This document shows positions 8,493-17,604 of a DNA stretch of 26,606 nt, piece by piece (within the stretch, counting starts at the first letter, position 1; each line of letters starts with the position of its first letter). The translations under genes were made by a program, and so were the position numbers. Origin of the DNA: Cytidiella melzeri (taxonomy: Eukaryota > Basidiomycota > Agaricomycetes > Polyporales > Irpicaceae). Where the stretch lies: NCBI GenBank assembly GCA_022592445.1, contig JABYQR010000495.1, positions 1-26,606 of the forward strand. The letters are read 5' to 3'. The notes below the pieces were generated by a model. The model saw nothing but the letters and a program-made list of their open reading frames with translations. It did not search any database and had not been told where the DNA came from.

Positions 8493-11063
8493 CTAAACTC
8501 CCAATATACAAATTGCAAGTTCCCAATCATCGTGCGAAGCTGCCGAAATGAATTGGCATGGAATCGACATGGTGGGGAGGTTGTGGTGTTTGAGCATGAA
8601 ATCGGGGTAGTCTACGATCGTCAAAGGGTCATGATCGTACAGGAGGCCAGTCATCTGGAACAGCATGACATACCTAGCGCAACAGACGGGCGGTAGAATG
8701 CGCGAACACATAGAACATTGTCCCACAGCTCTGAGAGGTCTGCGGCGAGACGTGATTCCATCGCGTTGTCAATCGAACCTCGACAGCAGATTACTGTGAC
8801 CGGTGAGGCGTTATCTATAAAAACCGACCTGGTCCAGTAGATGGCAGAGTTTGTCCCTGCGATCTCGCCTGAAGGGATATATCTCATGAGCAAAGTATGC
8901 AGAGCCTCTTCAATATATCCTACCTGTGGTCTCTACAGGCTGGCGTGTTTTGACTTCTGTCTCTTCGTCTTCATAAACGAGGAAGCGGCCGGTATGTAAC
9001 ATGACCTGTTTCTCCACCAGAGCACCCTTCGGAAGCGCAGAAACTCCTACGAAAAGTGTCGGCGCACGGCCATGCTAGAAGGCGAGTGTTAGAAATACGC
9101 GAACAATTCTATGTATGGGAATGCCTTCGTACCATGTCTTTGACTGCCTCGCGCACAGGGACGGCGTCGTTGAAGTTTTGTAGCCAATAAACCGCTAGTT
9201 GAACGTGACCTGTCCATCCGCCTCCAGAATTTGCTTTCAAGGCGTTAGTCACGCGGTTTACGTGCTGGCATGCTAGAGCAGTCTCTAGAGACAATGACTG
9301 AGGTGAAGGAAGGGCTAAGTTGTGGGGAATAAGACCAATTTGTCCGGAGATGAAGACGCGTTGGTCGTGTAGCTGTTTTCCTATTAGTAGGGTTGCCTCC
9401 AAGGTTATCGTGAGAAGGTACTGACTATCACGGCCTGTGAGTAAGGACCTATGTTGGCCGGAGCCCAGTAACTCAAACCTTGTACGTGTAAGGCTTGGCG
9501 TTCAGATGTTGCCTGCTCAACGTATGCAGTGCATTCTAATTTGATACGGAAAGGCTCGGAGGACATGTCGACTGCTACGCACGCCCGTGACGAAGGACTG
9601 CTCCCAAAATAAGACCCGTAGACTGCATTGACTCGAGGAAAATAATCCATTGAGGAAAGGAACACGTTGATGTTGGCGCAATGCGAGATGTCCAGAGAAT
9701 GTTCCTTGAGTCGATCTGGATTAACAAGGGTTAACTGAAGCTGCGATGACAAGGAAATCTTGACGGACCTCGAAGGGACTGGAAACATTCATGAACTTCC
9801 TCTTCCAACGTTGGCTCATTCGCTCGACCGAGTTGCCTTGTCGCAGATAATGATATCCATGGCCCAAGCCGTCTCACCGAGGATGGGAAGTATAGAATCG
9901 CATCGTGCGGTACGTAGTTGTGCGGAGATTGTGAGGATTTCTGCTCTAACTCAATGGCGGTTTGTACCTTGTGTCGTACCTTGTCAAAAGTTTCGTCCAG
10001 AAGCGGGGGAATTGTAGGATTGACATCAATGTCTTGCTTCTCCTTCAATGTTGCTCGCTTGATGCGCAGATAAGCTACAGTCGCAAAATCATTGTCAGAG
10101 TGGATGACCGTCTCTGTTTCTTCCCTGTCAAAGAATTAGGATAGCAGTATGCATGCAGAAAATAAACTGACAAGTTAATGCGATACTTGAAGAGTGGGCA
10201 GTCAAGAGTGAGAGTTTCATATTCTCCTCCTTCGCCACACACATGCGAGCCGTAAAGGTCGTTCTGAGCCGTGTTTTGTAAGTCAAACACCTAAGGACGA
10301 ACGACAACTTACAAGCTTCAGTAGCGTCGGCTGCATTTGGGCAAGTGTCTTGCCAAGATGCTTCGTGTTTAAGCCTACTCCGGCAACCTTGATAAGAATG
10401 GCTTTCAAGCCTGCATCGACCATTTCGGACAGTAAGTCGCGTTGGTCTCTCTGCCACAGGTAGGTCAAAGGAGTCAAAGAGAGCCGTTGACACCTGGATC
10501 AATGTACCGTCATTCCGTGGAAGATTGACACAGGCACAGTGCAAACGCACACGTGTTCTACTCGCACTCGCTGGTAGTTGGACAGAATGGCACCAACAGA
10601 TACACCTTGAACCTCAGGATGGCTGGTCTGCACAACAGGGTCAACAAGGAGTATTATCTTGCTATGCAGAGATATTGACTTTGACTGTGGAAAGCAACGC
10701 GTACAAGTCTTCTGTTTCGTCTCCTTCAAGGGAACCGTTGGTGGAGGTGGTCCGGGAGCCATATTCTGAGCTCAGGTTCACTGCTTGACCCGAGATGACT
10801 CTTCTAAACAGAGGCACGTCCAATGCTTGAGCAACGTATTCGATTGCATCTTGCCCTACCGTCTGGTACATGTAGGAGTCGAGTTCATCTGCCCTTCAAG
10901 TAGTTGGAACACACCATGGACAAGTTTCGGGAGACATGACCAAACCTGTGCCAGGCTGAGGACCCAAAGATGCTGCAGCCACTAGATCGTGACCGTTCTT
11001 GTGACAGTGAAGGAGATTATAGCAGCTATCCTTCCCTCCACTAAGCAACGCCACATACTTCAT
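8493..11063 (-). CDS. DPH6: Diphthine-ammonia ligase (ATP-PPase + RidA-like domains)
   Basis: Eleven exons: 11063-10946, 10888-10680, 10627-10551, 10493-10313, 10263-10172, 10124-9769, 9715-9426, 9372-9133, 9074-8979, 8923-8674, 8611-8493, giving 675 aa, close to yeast Dph6 (685). It catalyses the last step of diphthamide synthesis on eEF2: ATP-dependent amidation of diphthine, in the cytosol. The PP-loop SGGKDS is at residues 8-13; EVQGVSVGAILSNYQRVRVEHV and LTPLTYLWQRD follow; CGEGGEYETLTLD is at about 204-216. Two RidA/YjgF-like domains follow (ANINVFLSSMDYFPRVNAVYG; VFISGQIGLIP), as in yeast but not human Dph6. Introns are 47-62 nt GT-AG. The junction after exon 9 is unsure: a 55 nt intron (8978-8924, donor GTTTAT) fits by frame and length, but a 31 nt intron from a later donor is also in frame and keeps more acidic residues. 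A transposon lies 104 bp upstream of the ATG. Confidence 0.9.
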
Positions 11064-11167
11064 GTTTGGTGTTGGTGTGAAACCTCGGGCACTGTCGAGA
11101 GGGTTGAGGAAAGCAGGAAGTTCCGGATTTGGGAGATCCGGCCCATGGAATGCTCCACTTGACGTTA

Positions 11168-11213
11168 CAGTGTTTTGCAAAATAAACCGGAATCCCACTT
11201 TTTGCGCGTGGAC
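11168..11213 (+). repeat. Left terminal inverted repeat
   Basis: It begins CAGTGTTTTGCAAAATAAAC. The first 28 bases (to 11195) are identical to the right end read on the other strand. After that the repeat continues with small indels in a T-run and a GCGTG block. Confidence 0.92.
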
Positions 11214-11290
11214 AGACGCCAGATCAAAATTCCCTAATATGGTGTATAACGAGTCACATGAGTCACAGGTAGTCACGGACCATCCGCCGC

Positions 11291-11322
11291 CTATCGACGA
11301 CCATCGACGACCATCGACGACC
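11291..11322 (+). repeat. 10-bp tandem repeat near the left end
   Basis: Three head-to-tail copies of CCATCGACGA (the first with one mismatch) lie about 125 bp inside the left terminus. Short subterminal repeats sometimes serve as transposase binding sites, but there is no matching copy near the right end, so this may be a simple minisatellite. Confidence 0.7.
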
Positions 11323-11648
11323 AGCCCTCCTAGGTACATCCTCAGACTACGGCCAAGACCACCTGCAATTCTCTTTGTACGTCTTCTCTTTACACCACTG
11401 GCAGCCCTTTCAAACTCAAGATAGTCTTGCCTAGGTAGCCCTTGTGCTCTGCCTGCTCAGTAGAGTGGATACTACTATGGTTCTTGCTGTCGCGTACCTC
11501 GCGCGGGCTCTCGCGCCGTGCTCCAACAAGTCTACCGCGTAGCTGTAGAGACCACAACACCATGGCGACACACTCATGTCCGCCTCTCAAATATTTCACC
11601 CAGCACCATAGGTTCAGGCAGCCGAGGTTTCGCTCCACTGGGTTCATG

Positions 11649-11655
11649 TATATAA
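11649..11655 (+). promoter_or_regulatory. TATA box of the passenger gene
   Basis: TATATAA lies 85 bp upstream of the ATG at 11740, a normal spacing for a fungal core promoter with a short leader. It lies inside the transposon, so the gene travels with its own promoter. Confidence 0.6.
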
Positions 11656-11739
11656 GGTGAGAGCAGATGGCTGGTCAGTCTCCCTCAGAGCCACTGTCTT
11701 GCACATAAAGACTCACTTCCTGCCTCCATCGACCCAGTC

Positions 11740-13860
11740 ATGCCCGCTCAGACCCATTCACGATCTAGTCGCCGTTTCGTTCCGTACGAGGTGCCTGCTC
11801 CCGATCGACGTCCGGTCTCTGCTGGGTGGCTAGCTAGACCAGCATGGACAGGTAAGTCTCTGTGTGTTCACAAAGGCCTACGGCTAACATAGTACAACAG
11901 ATGGAGGTGTCAACCCGGTACAACGCTACTACTCCATTGCGGAGATGAATGCTACATTGGAAGCATACGGTTATCCGCTACTCCGCTCACCCTCTCTGGA
12001 GCCAGAGCTGCAAGCTGGTCCTCGACGACCTGCTTCGGAGGAGTGGCTCGATCGCCCGACTTGGAAAGGTATGTGGATACTCCCAACATCTTGCTGTACT
12101 CACACTGATTCGACACAACAGATGAAGGTGCCGATCCACCACAGCGCTACCACAGCGTCGCAGAGATCAATGCCAACCGAGAAGCGCATGGACGACTTCC
12201 TATCGGGCGCGCCTTTGCGCCTCCGCCTCCGCAGCTGGACCAGGAGGACGACAGCGGTCAAGCTGTATCAGACGACGCTGCACACATGCGGCAAGGGGCT
12301 ACTATCGACAACGCGCTGCCACAAGGCCAAATCACGATACCAGCAGATGCAACAATTGCCCGAGAGGCCGATGCTGCTGCCACGGCTGTGCTCGTTGCCG
12401 GGGCCGTTGGTAAGTGCATCGCTACTTCCGTTTATGACATACTCATACTTTCTCCTGTAGAGGAAGGCAAGAAGGTCTTGACCAATGTCGGGATCACAAG
12501 ATCTGTTCCGGCTGCGAAGCAGAATGTGCGCGGCAAAGTAGCATCAACGAAAGAAGAGAAGAACAAAGCGAGAGAGATACAGTACAACGACGGACTTACC
12601 CGATCGGCTTTCATCAAGAGTGCGCTGGCGGTACATGGTCTACACGACATGTACGAGATCGGTAGTGGATCCGGGCCCTCATTCAGAATGTGGTGGAAAG
12701 GGAGTGTGTGAGTGTTTTCTTGTAAACTACCTGCATCGAGTCTCATTCTTTTCGTATGCCAGCGGTGGAAAGGCAAACGCCCCTGCAATAGACACCGATT
12801 CTGATTTCATGGACCCTCTCCGGGATATATTAGCAAGGATGCAAGGAAGTCGAAGCATGAGTGTCTCGGTCTTGTTCGACCTTGATAAAATTGCCTCGTA
12901 CCGTGTTGAGCAGGTGAGCGCCTTGTTACGCTCCTATTGCTACGTAGCTTGACCAACTTCTTTACTTAGCCGCTTAGTGCAGGATTTGACCCTCATCTTG
13001 AGGTCACTTTCGGTACACAGGTGAGCCACATGTTGTTGCTTTCGCACACAGCTCATCAAAAATGAGTTATAGGTGCCCCGGGTATCGCAGTTTAGCACTG
13101 AGGATCAGCTCCACGGAGCCAAGATTCTCGAGCTCCAACGCAAGTGGAAGTGTGATGATCACCATAGCGAGAATGGTGGTGCGGGATGCTGCTACCGGTC
13201 GGTGTCTGCTCAGCATTACACCTTGACTAATTGGCGTCTCAAAATGTGGTCGGCGGCCATTGTAAGTCCTTATCGCGGCTGTAGCCTTACTGTGTGATTC
13301 TGATATACTTTGCACAGATTGCGGGAAAGGCCACAATGGAAACACCCCCGCCTGAACTGCTGGACGGTGGTGACATCAGTGTGAAGTTCAAGCCTCGTGG
13401 CTTGAACGGCTCGCGCTCGGCCAGCAGTATGTCCTCGAACTCCGGCACTGGAGATGTCACATCATTGCTAGCAACAACGATGCTGCCGATGGCTGTTATG
13501 TACATGCAGCAAATGACTGAGTCCTTTGCAGCCCGTCGTAGTGGCCCGACTTTGTCTCATTCTGTAGTAGCTGTACCGACTACCGATAGCACTGGTCTCG
13601 AGACCCGCCATACTGGTGTTCCAGTAGGTGATGAAGTTCTCCGATGTGTGCAAGATTTCTTCGCAGAGCAAAAGATTGACCTCACGGCATTTGTGGATGT
13701 TCTTGTTGTACATGACTTTACTCCTGACATTATTCCGCATGTCTCAATTGCTCGACTGATGGAGGTTCTTGGTGGTGTGACAGAGGGCAAGGCATTGAAG
13801 TTTCAGTTGTTTTGTCGGAGCTGGTATTCTTGGTTGACTGATATACGAGCTTCGAGATAA
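11740..13860 (+). CDS. Passenger protein of unknown function, 582 aa
   Basis: Eight exons: 11740-11851, 11901-12068, 12122-12409, 12461-12707, 12763-12913, 12970-13020, 13073-13261, 13318-13860; seven 49-56 nt GT-AG introns; no internal stops. Residues about 30-130 contain a duplicated unit (ARPAWTDGGVNPVQRYYSIA and DRPTWKDEGADPPQRYHSVA) with a phase-1 intron at the same point in each copy, so an exon was duplicated. Next is RSAFIKSALAVHGL, a GSGPSFRMWWKGSVGGKA block (about 260-276), then GTQVPRVSQFS, then a Cys/His cluster (WKCDDHH, CCYR, QHYTLTNWRLKMW, about 363-402) that may bind metal, followed by GKATMETPPPELL. The last ~75 residues look helical and SAM-like (VLRCVQDFFAEQKIDLTAF to LKFQLFCRSW). 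The blocks fit an expanded family of uncharacterised Agaricomycete proteins as I remember it. No known catalytic motif is seen. It may be a captured host gene or an accessory gene of the element. Confidence 0.85.
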
Positions 13861-13889
13861 TTTTGCATCCTCTACTACAATTTTTGTAT

Positions 13890-14968
13890 CTACTCATAGC
13901 CACAATTCTTAATCCAACCTAATGCATCTTCTACTGTTATGGATAATGATGCTTGATGAATCAACCATGGCCGCACATCTGCATTGATAGCTTCAGCCTC
14001 ATGCCTGCGAAGCCAGGCCTTCAAGCTATGAAAGGCTTGCTCAATAGGGTTCATATCGGGGGAATACGGTGGTAGGAAGATCAACTTAGCCCCTATGTAA
14101 TTCATGGTCAGAACAAATAACCCAAATATGAGTGATATCAGACGTACCACATTCGACTTCAACAATCTGGCGAATCACTTCATCATGATGAATGGCACAG
14201 TTATCGAGAACTACAACACTACGAGGTCCTGGATAGGGATTTAGAATTGGGACCTGAAATTCTATTTGTGAGTATTACAGATCATCGTCTGTCATTGAAG
14301 CGAGCTGAGCATACCACTTGTTCCTTCAGAAATCCAATAAACCGCTCTTTTGTTACGGAACCTTCAAAAATGTCCAATGCCACCATTCCGTCCACAGTCA
14401 GTGCAGGCAGGGCTGAATACCGCTGGCCACGACAGAAAATCTGCCGCCGCACGCAGGCCTGTCCAAGACGGCTCCACCCTTCAGTCCTTTGGTTGGTGAG
14501 GTCATCTACACTGGACTCGTCGAGCCAGACAAAGGACTCTTTGGGTATGTCCGCACATACCCCACGCCATGTTGCACGAAGAAGATCATCACGTTCTGCT
14601 GCAGCTCGAGAGATGGATTTATGAGAATATGCCAGTCGGTGAATTGTTCGGGACAGGGTAGCAATGGAAACATGAACATTGTGTATGTCGAGTAACTGGT
14701 TCTGGATTTCATCGAGATAGACCGCGGGATTGGTTTCCACCAGGGATAGGATGTAGTTGAGGTCGTCTGTATCAAGAGCACGATGGCGGCCTCTCGGATG
14801 CACAAAAGGGCTTTCTGTCTGTCCATACTCCCGGTATACTCGAAGAACCTCGTATACTGTTGTTTTTGAGCATCCAGCCAGATTTGCAATATCTGAGATA
14901 GAGAGCTCATCATCAATAGCCCAGCTCAAAATACGCTCGCGTAGTTGTTGCGATAGATGGGCCGGCAT
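13890..14968 (-). CDS. Tc1/mariner DDE transposase (DDE_3 superfamily endonuclease)
   Basis: Three exons: 14968-14315, 14253-14148, 14092-13890, giving 320 aa; introns of 61 and 55 nt are GT-AG. The N-terminal paired helix-turn-helix module is visible as LRERILSWAIDDELSISDIA with CSKTTVYEVLRVY (about 9-46), then a second helical part up to about 120. Catalytic acids: D150 (FVWLDES), D235 (VVVLDNCAIHHDE) and E271 (PPYSPDMNPIE), spaced DD35E by my count, one more than the classic Tc1 DD34E. It would excise and insert the element at TA sites. An upstream in-frame ATG at 15043 exists; I prefer MPAHLSQQLRE because homologues usually begin just before the first helix. The frame is intact and all catalytic residues are present, so it is probably functional. 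It converges with the passenger gene. Confidence 0.92.
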
Positions 14969-15092
14969 GGCAGAGAGCAGACTGCAATGTACAGGCACGG
15001 GCGTCGGGCGCCGGCGTGACAGCCTCTCGTGAGCGCTTTTCACAGTGTTACAGCAGCAGTGACCATCATTTTTACCTTATTAGGAAGGTCTT

Positions 15093-15138
15093 GGCACGCA
15101 AAAAAAAAGTGGATTCCGGTTTATTTTGCAAAACACTG
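15093..15138 (-). repeat. Right terminal inverted repeat
   Basis: The mirror of the left terminus, read on the minus strand from 15138. The first 28 bases (15138-15111) match perfectly; an expanded T-run follows. It is flanked by TA at 15139-15140. Confidence 0.92.
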
Positions 15139-15140
15139 TA

Positions 15141-15395
15141 ATCTCCCACCCAATTGGGATTTTCTACCCACACTGTTCGATCACACCATCACGTGACTTT
15201 TCCCACGCCACAATGGTTCTGATCAAAACGGAGTGTCCTTGTTTTGCGTGCTCTTGGACGTGTTAGCCACTGCAAATGTACCATAAATAGAAATGTAAAT
15301 AGATTGTTTGAGGGATATACATGGGGACATCGATGTTCGACTGTAACTAGAAACTCCAACGGATCACCTGATGATGCGAGCGCTAGTAATTACCG
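15141..15395. other. Former DPH6 upstream region, now displaced
   Basis: Before the transposon inserted, this stretch would have joined the sequence at 11166 and lain upstream of DPH6. It contains CCAAT (15150-15154) and a CACGTGA E-box-like site (15190-15196). No gene is seen. Removing the transposon leaves about 490 bp between the DPH6 ATG and the plus-strand ATG at 15526. Confidence 0.5.
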
Positions 15396-15565
15396 TATAT
15401 AAGACTTCATACTTGATCAATAAGGATAACTCACTTTGATCCCCAACTCCCACTGTGTGATCCCCCTCAGTCTTACTCTCTCAATGTTCTACTCTCCTAG
15501 CATAGCCTTCTAACAATCGAATACCATGAGATTCTTTGCGAGCCTCCTTCAGCTGACGGTCGAAC
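15396..15565 (+). pseudogene. Orphan 5' end of a probable secreted-protein gene
   Basis: A TATATAAG box at 15396-15403 is followed by a C/T-rich leader and an ATG at 15526 in good context (ATACC-ATG). The first codons read MRFFASLLQLT, like the start of a fungal signal peptide (Arg then a hydrophobic run). After about 11-12 codons the sequence turns into non-hydrophobic sequence that also codes for the C-terminus of the minus-strand ORF ending at 15571, and the plus frame stops after 59 codons. I infer that the rest of the gene was lost or separated when unrelated sequence joined at about 15560. It could also be a chance short ORF. Confidence 0.4.
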
Positions 15566-15570
15566 CTTGT

Positions 15571-16251
15571 TCACTTATGCACCCAGTCGTCCAATGGCAA
15601 ATCCCCAATTCTCCTACACTTTTGCGCCAATGCGTCGGTCTGAATGAGTTGCGCGGGAGGTTTCTGGATGCGATTAGCAATCACAACGGACATGTGTTCC
15701 TGTAAAACCTTCTTGCTAACCCCAAGCTGTACGAGCACCTTGATGTGTTTCGCTGACTGATCTTGTGCTAGGATGAGCTGTCGCCACGCAATTGAGCGCT
15801 GAGTCTCGAGGTAGGTGTCTTCTTCTCGTAAATCCGCCAAAACACTGCTGTCCGAGTGTTGATCTTCCTGCGCTAGCGCAAAGGGGAATTCTATGCTTGT
15901 TTCAGAGTTGATGGCACGTAGAATGTCATCTGTATCGAGCGCATGTTCTGATAGAATTTCCCAGCTGTTGTCTAATGGAACGTCTGATGGAACGCGGTGT
16001 CGCTCGTTCATTTCGGTATTGGGAAATTTGTCTGAGCTGACAACGTTGAATTCTGATGGCTCGTTCATTTCTGTATCGGAAAATTTGTCTGCACTGACAA
16101 CTGGCCCGCCATTATTGTCAAGTGCCTCTAATACACATGCATACCCTCTAGTGTTGTCCTCAAATTCACAGACTGTGGGTTCTTCTTGAGCATCTCCCTC
16201 CTCATCTTCCTCAAGAACCTGAAGGTCTGGCTCTGGAAGTGTTAAGACCAA
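15571..16251 (-). pseudogene. Unrecognised acidic ORF fragment, no start codon
   Basis: Open for about 226 codons but with no ATG at its upstream end, so it is an internal or last exon, or a broken gene. The protein is acidic, with a 19-residue tandem duplication (ADKFSDTEMNEPSEF and SDKFPNTEMNE; 57 bp unit at about 16004 and 16061). A helical stretch follows (YLETQRSIAWRQLILAQDQS) and it ends GDLPLDDWVHK. I do not recognise the family. Its upstream end coincides with the probable boundary of an LTR at 16240, so the missing N-terminus may have been displaced by that insertion. Confidence 0.4.
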
Positions 16252-16850
16252 CTATCGTCAAGAGACAAGTTGTCAAGTCAAAACCCCTTGGTGTAGCTAC
16301 ACACAAGGTCGAATGATGATCTAGGCTGCGCGGTTGCTGTCAAGCACAGTGGCAGACAGATGATGGTTTGATAGAAGGAGTATTGATACGAAGTGGATAG
16401 ACTGAGGTTCTAGCCCCATGTCTAGCGGCTATTTATACATGTTGACTTAACTACTTATGGACCAGTCCAACGTAGTGGTAACCAATCAATGGAATGGAAA
16501 GAAAGAACAATAGACAATGGAGAGATGGAACATGAGTCAAAGAACAATAGAAAGGGGGTTGAACCCAAAACAGGGGGTAGACGGGGTTGGACCCATTAGA
16601 ACGGTAACAAAGTTATGGAAGAGCCAAGGGTAGAACCAAGGCAATGGCAACCAATCGGAGTTAGGTCCAAAATAACACGAACAAAGAAAGGGAAGTCAAT
16701 GACATAATAGTCCGTGTTGAACGGAAATGACAAGGAATTGAAAGTAATGGGGGAAGGACAAGTTGCATTGTGAAGACAAAGCAAAGAAATGGATAGCTAC
16801 TGTTATGAGAAAAGAATGAAAATAGCAGAGTGTGAAGACTGTTTGTAGCA
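16240..16850 (-). repeat. Probable LTR 'D' (minus orientation)
   Basis: It begins TGTTAAGACC and ends TTTGTAGCA at 16850. Directly after the end is TTACCTCCCC, the same layout as the TTACCCCCC tract next to LTRs A and B, i.e. a minus-strand polypurine tract. A minus-strand TATAAATA box is at 16430-16437. The lower boundary is uncertain (an alternative is near 16292), and the two ends match each other only weakly. Confidence 0.4.
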
Positions 16851-16866
16851 TTACCTCCCCTTTCAG
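16851..16866 (-). other. Polypurine tract next to LTR D
   Basis: On the minus strand the sequence is purine-rich (GAAAGGGGAGG) and is followed by TAA and then the LTR start. Its position matches the tracts of elements A and B. Confidence 0.45.
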
Positions 16867-16907
16867 ACTTGTTGTCTGCAAGGATGGCCTCGTCATTATT
16901 GCTAAGG

Positions 16908-17530
16908 TGTAACAGTTATGGTTACACTCACCAGATAAGTTGGTTAACGTGAGGGGGAGATAGTGAGATAGAGAGTAGAGTGTTGGTGAGAGTGTGTACT
17001 GGGGAGTACAAGGTTGTCCTTGATCAACAGAGTAGATAAGACTGAGGGGATATCCCCTCAGGAGTGCCTCTATATATACATGAAGGGGAGGACCCCAGGT
17101 ACTACCCTAAGACCCCTAATACCTACATGAGTAAGTGAAGTAATCTACCTTACTAAGCATGCCCTATGCCCTAGTGGTGTCACCTCAATAATCAACCAAT
17201 AGAATTTGTCCCCATGACCTGACCCCATGACCCAGTCCCAAGGCTAGACTTTTCCCAAAGGTTCTAAGAACTATAACATTGTCTACTAGAATGTTCTACA
17301 CTATGACATCATAGTTCCAGCATGTTCCACAAGGTTCCAGAAGGTTCCAGAGAGTTCTATCATGTGATACACAGATAAAAAAAGGAGCACATCAGCACAT
17401 CAGAGACAGAGGGCACATCAGCACATCAATTGATAGGCACTAAGCATAAGCGTCAGATAAGTGATGGATAAGTGCCTAAATAGACGCCGGATAAGCGCTG
17501 GATAAGTGCCAGATAAGCACTTAAATATTC
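16908..17530 (-). repeat. Probable LTR 'C', right edge uncertain
   Basis: It starts TGTAACAGTTATGG at 16908, about 40 bp beyond the polypurine tract of D, which suggests a nested insertion. Inside are a 20-bp perfect palindrome (17042-17061), a TATATATA box next to GGACCCC-GGTAC wording shared with LTR A (about 17070-17110 versus 20870-20905), and GTTCTAC/GTTCCA repeats also seen in LTR A. The right part has duplicated GCACATCAGCACATCA units (about 17394-17428) and five GATAAG sites (17456-17517). I could not find a convincing right terminus. Confidence 0.45.
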
Positions 17531-17604
17531 CCCATCATACCGTTGCCTGGTAAGGCAAGTCTTGTAGAAACATTGAAAATCTGTGACATAAGGGACATAA
17601 GAGG

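Larger units (their letters stand above)
11166..15140. mobile_element. Complete Tc1/mariner-type DNA transposon with passenger gene
   Basis: The inverted repeats face each other at 11168 and 15138, flanked on both sides by TA (11166-11167, 15139-15140), the target duplication of Tc1/mariner elements. The element proper is 3971 bp. It encodes a minus-strand DDE transposase (13890-14968) and a plus-strand 582-residue passenger protein (11740-13860), convergent with only 29 bp between their stop codons. No second pair of similar termini was found inside, so the two genes seem to sit in one element, not beside a nested smaller one. Both genes are open and the inverted repeats are nearly identical, pointing to a recent insertion. 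Most Tc1/mariner elements are 1-2.5 kb with transposase only. The insertion lies between DPH6 and the remains of a plus-strand gene at 15526, probably in their shared promoter. Confidence 0.88.

Noticed and set aside
11168..11339. N-terminal extension of DPH6 reading through the transposon terminus
   Set aside because: The PP-loop proteins start directly with MKYVALLSGGKDS; the extra codons come from the transposon end and a simple tandem repeat.
13860..13900. A possible right-hand terminus of the passenger region, which would make the transposase element only about 1.3 kb
   Set aside because: No copy of the CAGTGTTTTGC terminus is present here on either strand; the only pair is at 11168 and 15138.
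15526..15705. A complete 59-residue secreted peptide gene
   Set aside because: Only the first 11-12 residues look like a signal peptide; the rest mirrors the minus-strand ORF and has no features of a mature peptide.
17390..17430. CRISPR-like short direct repeats (GCACATCAGCACATCA twice)
   Set aside because: Two copies with no regular spacers in a eukaryotic LTR-like region; simple duplication.
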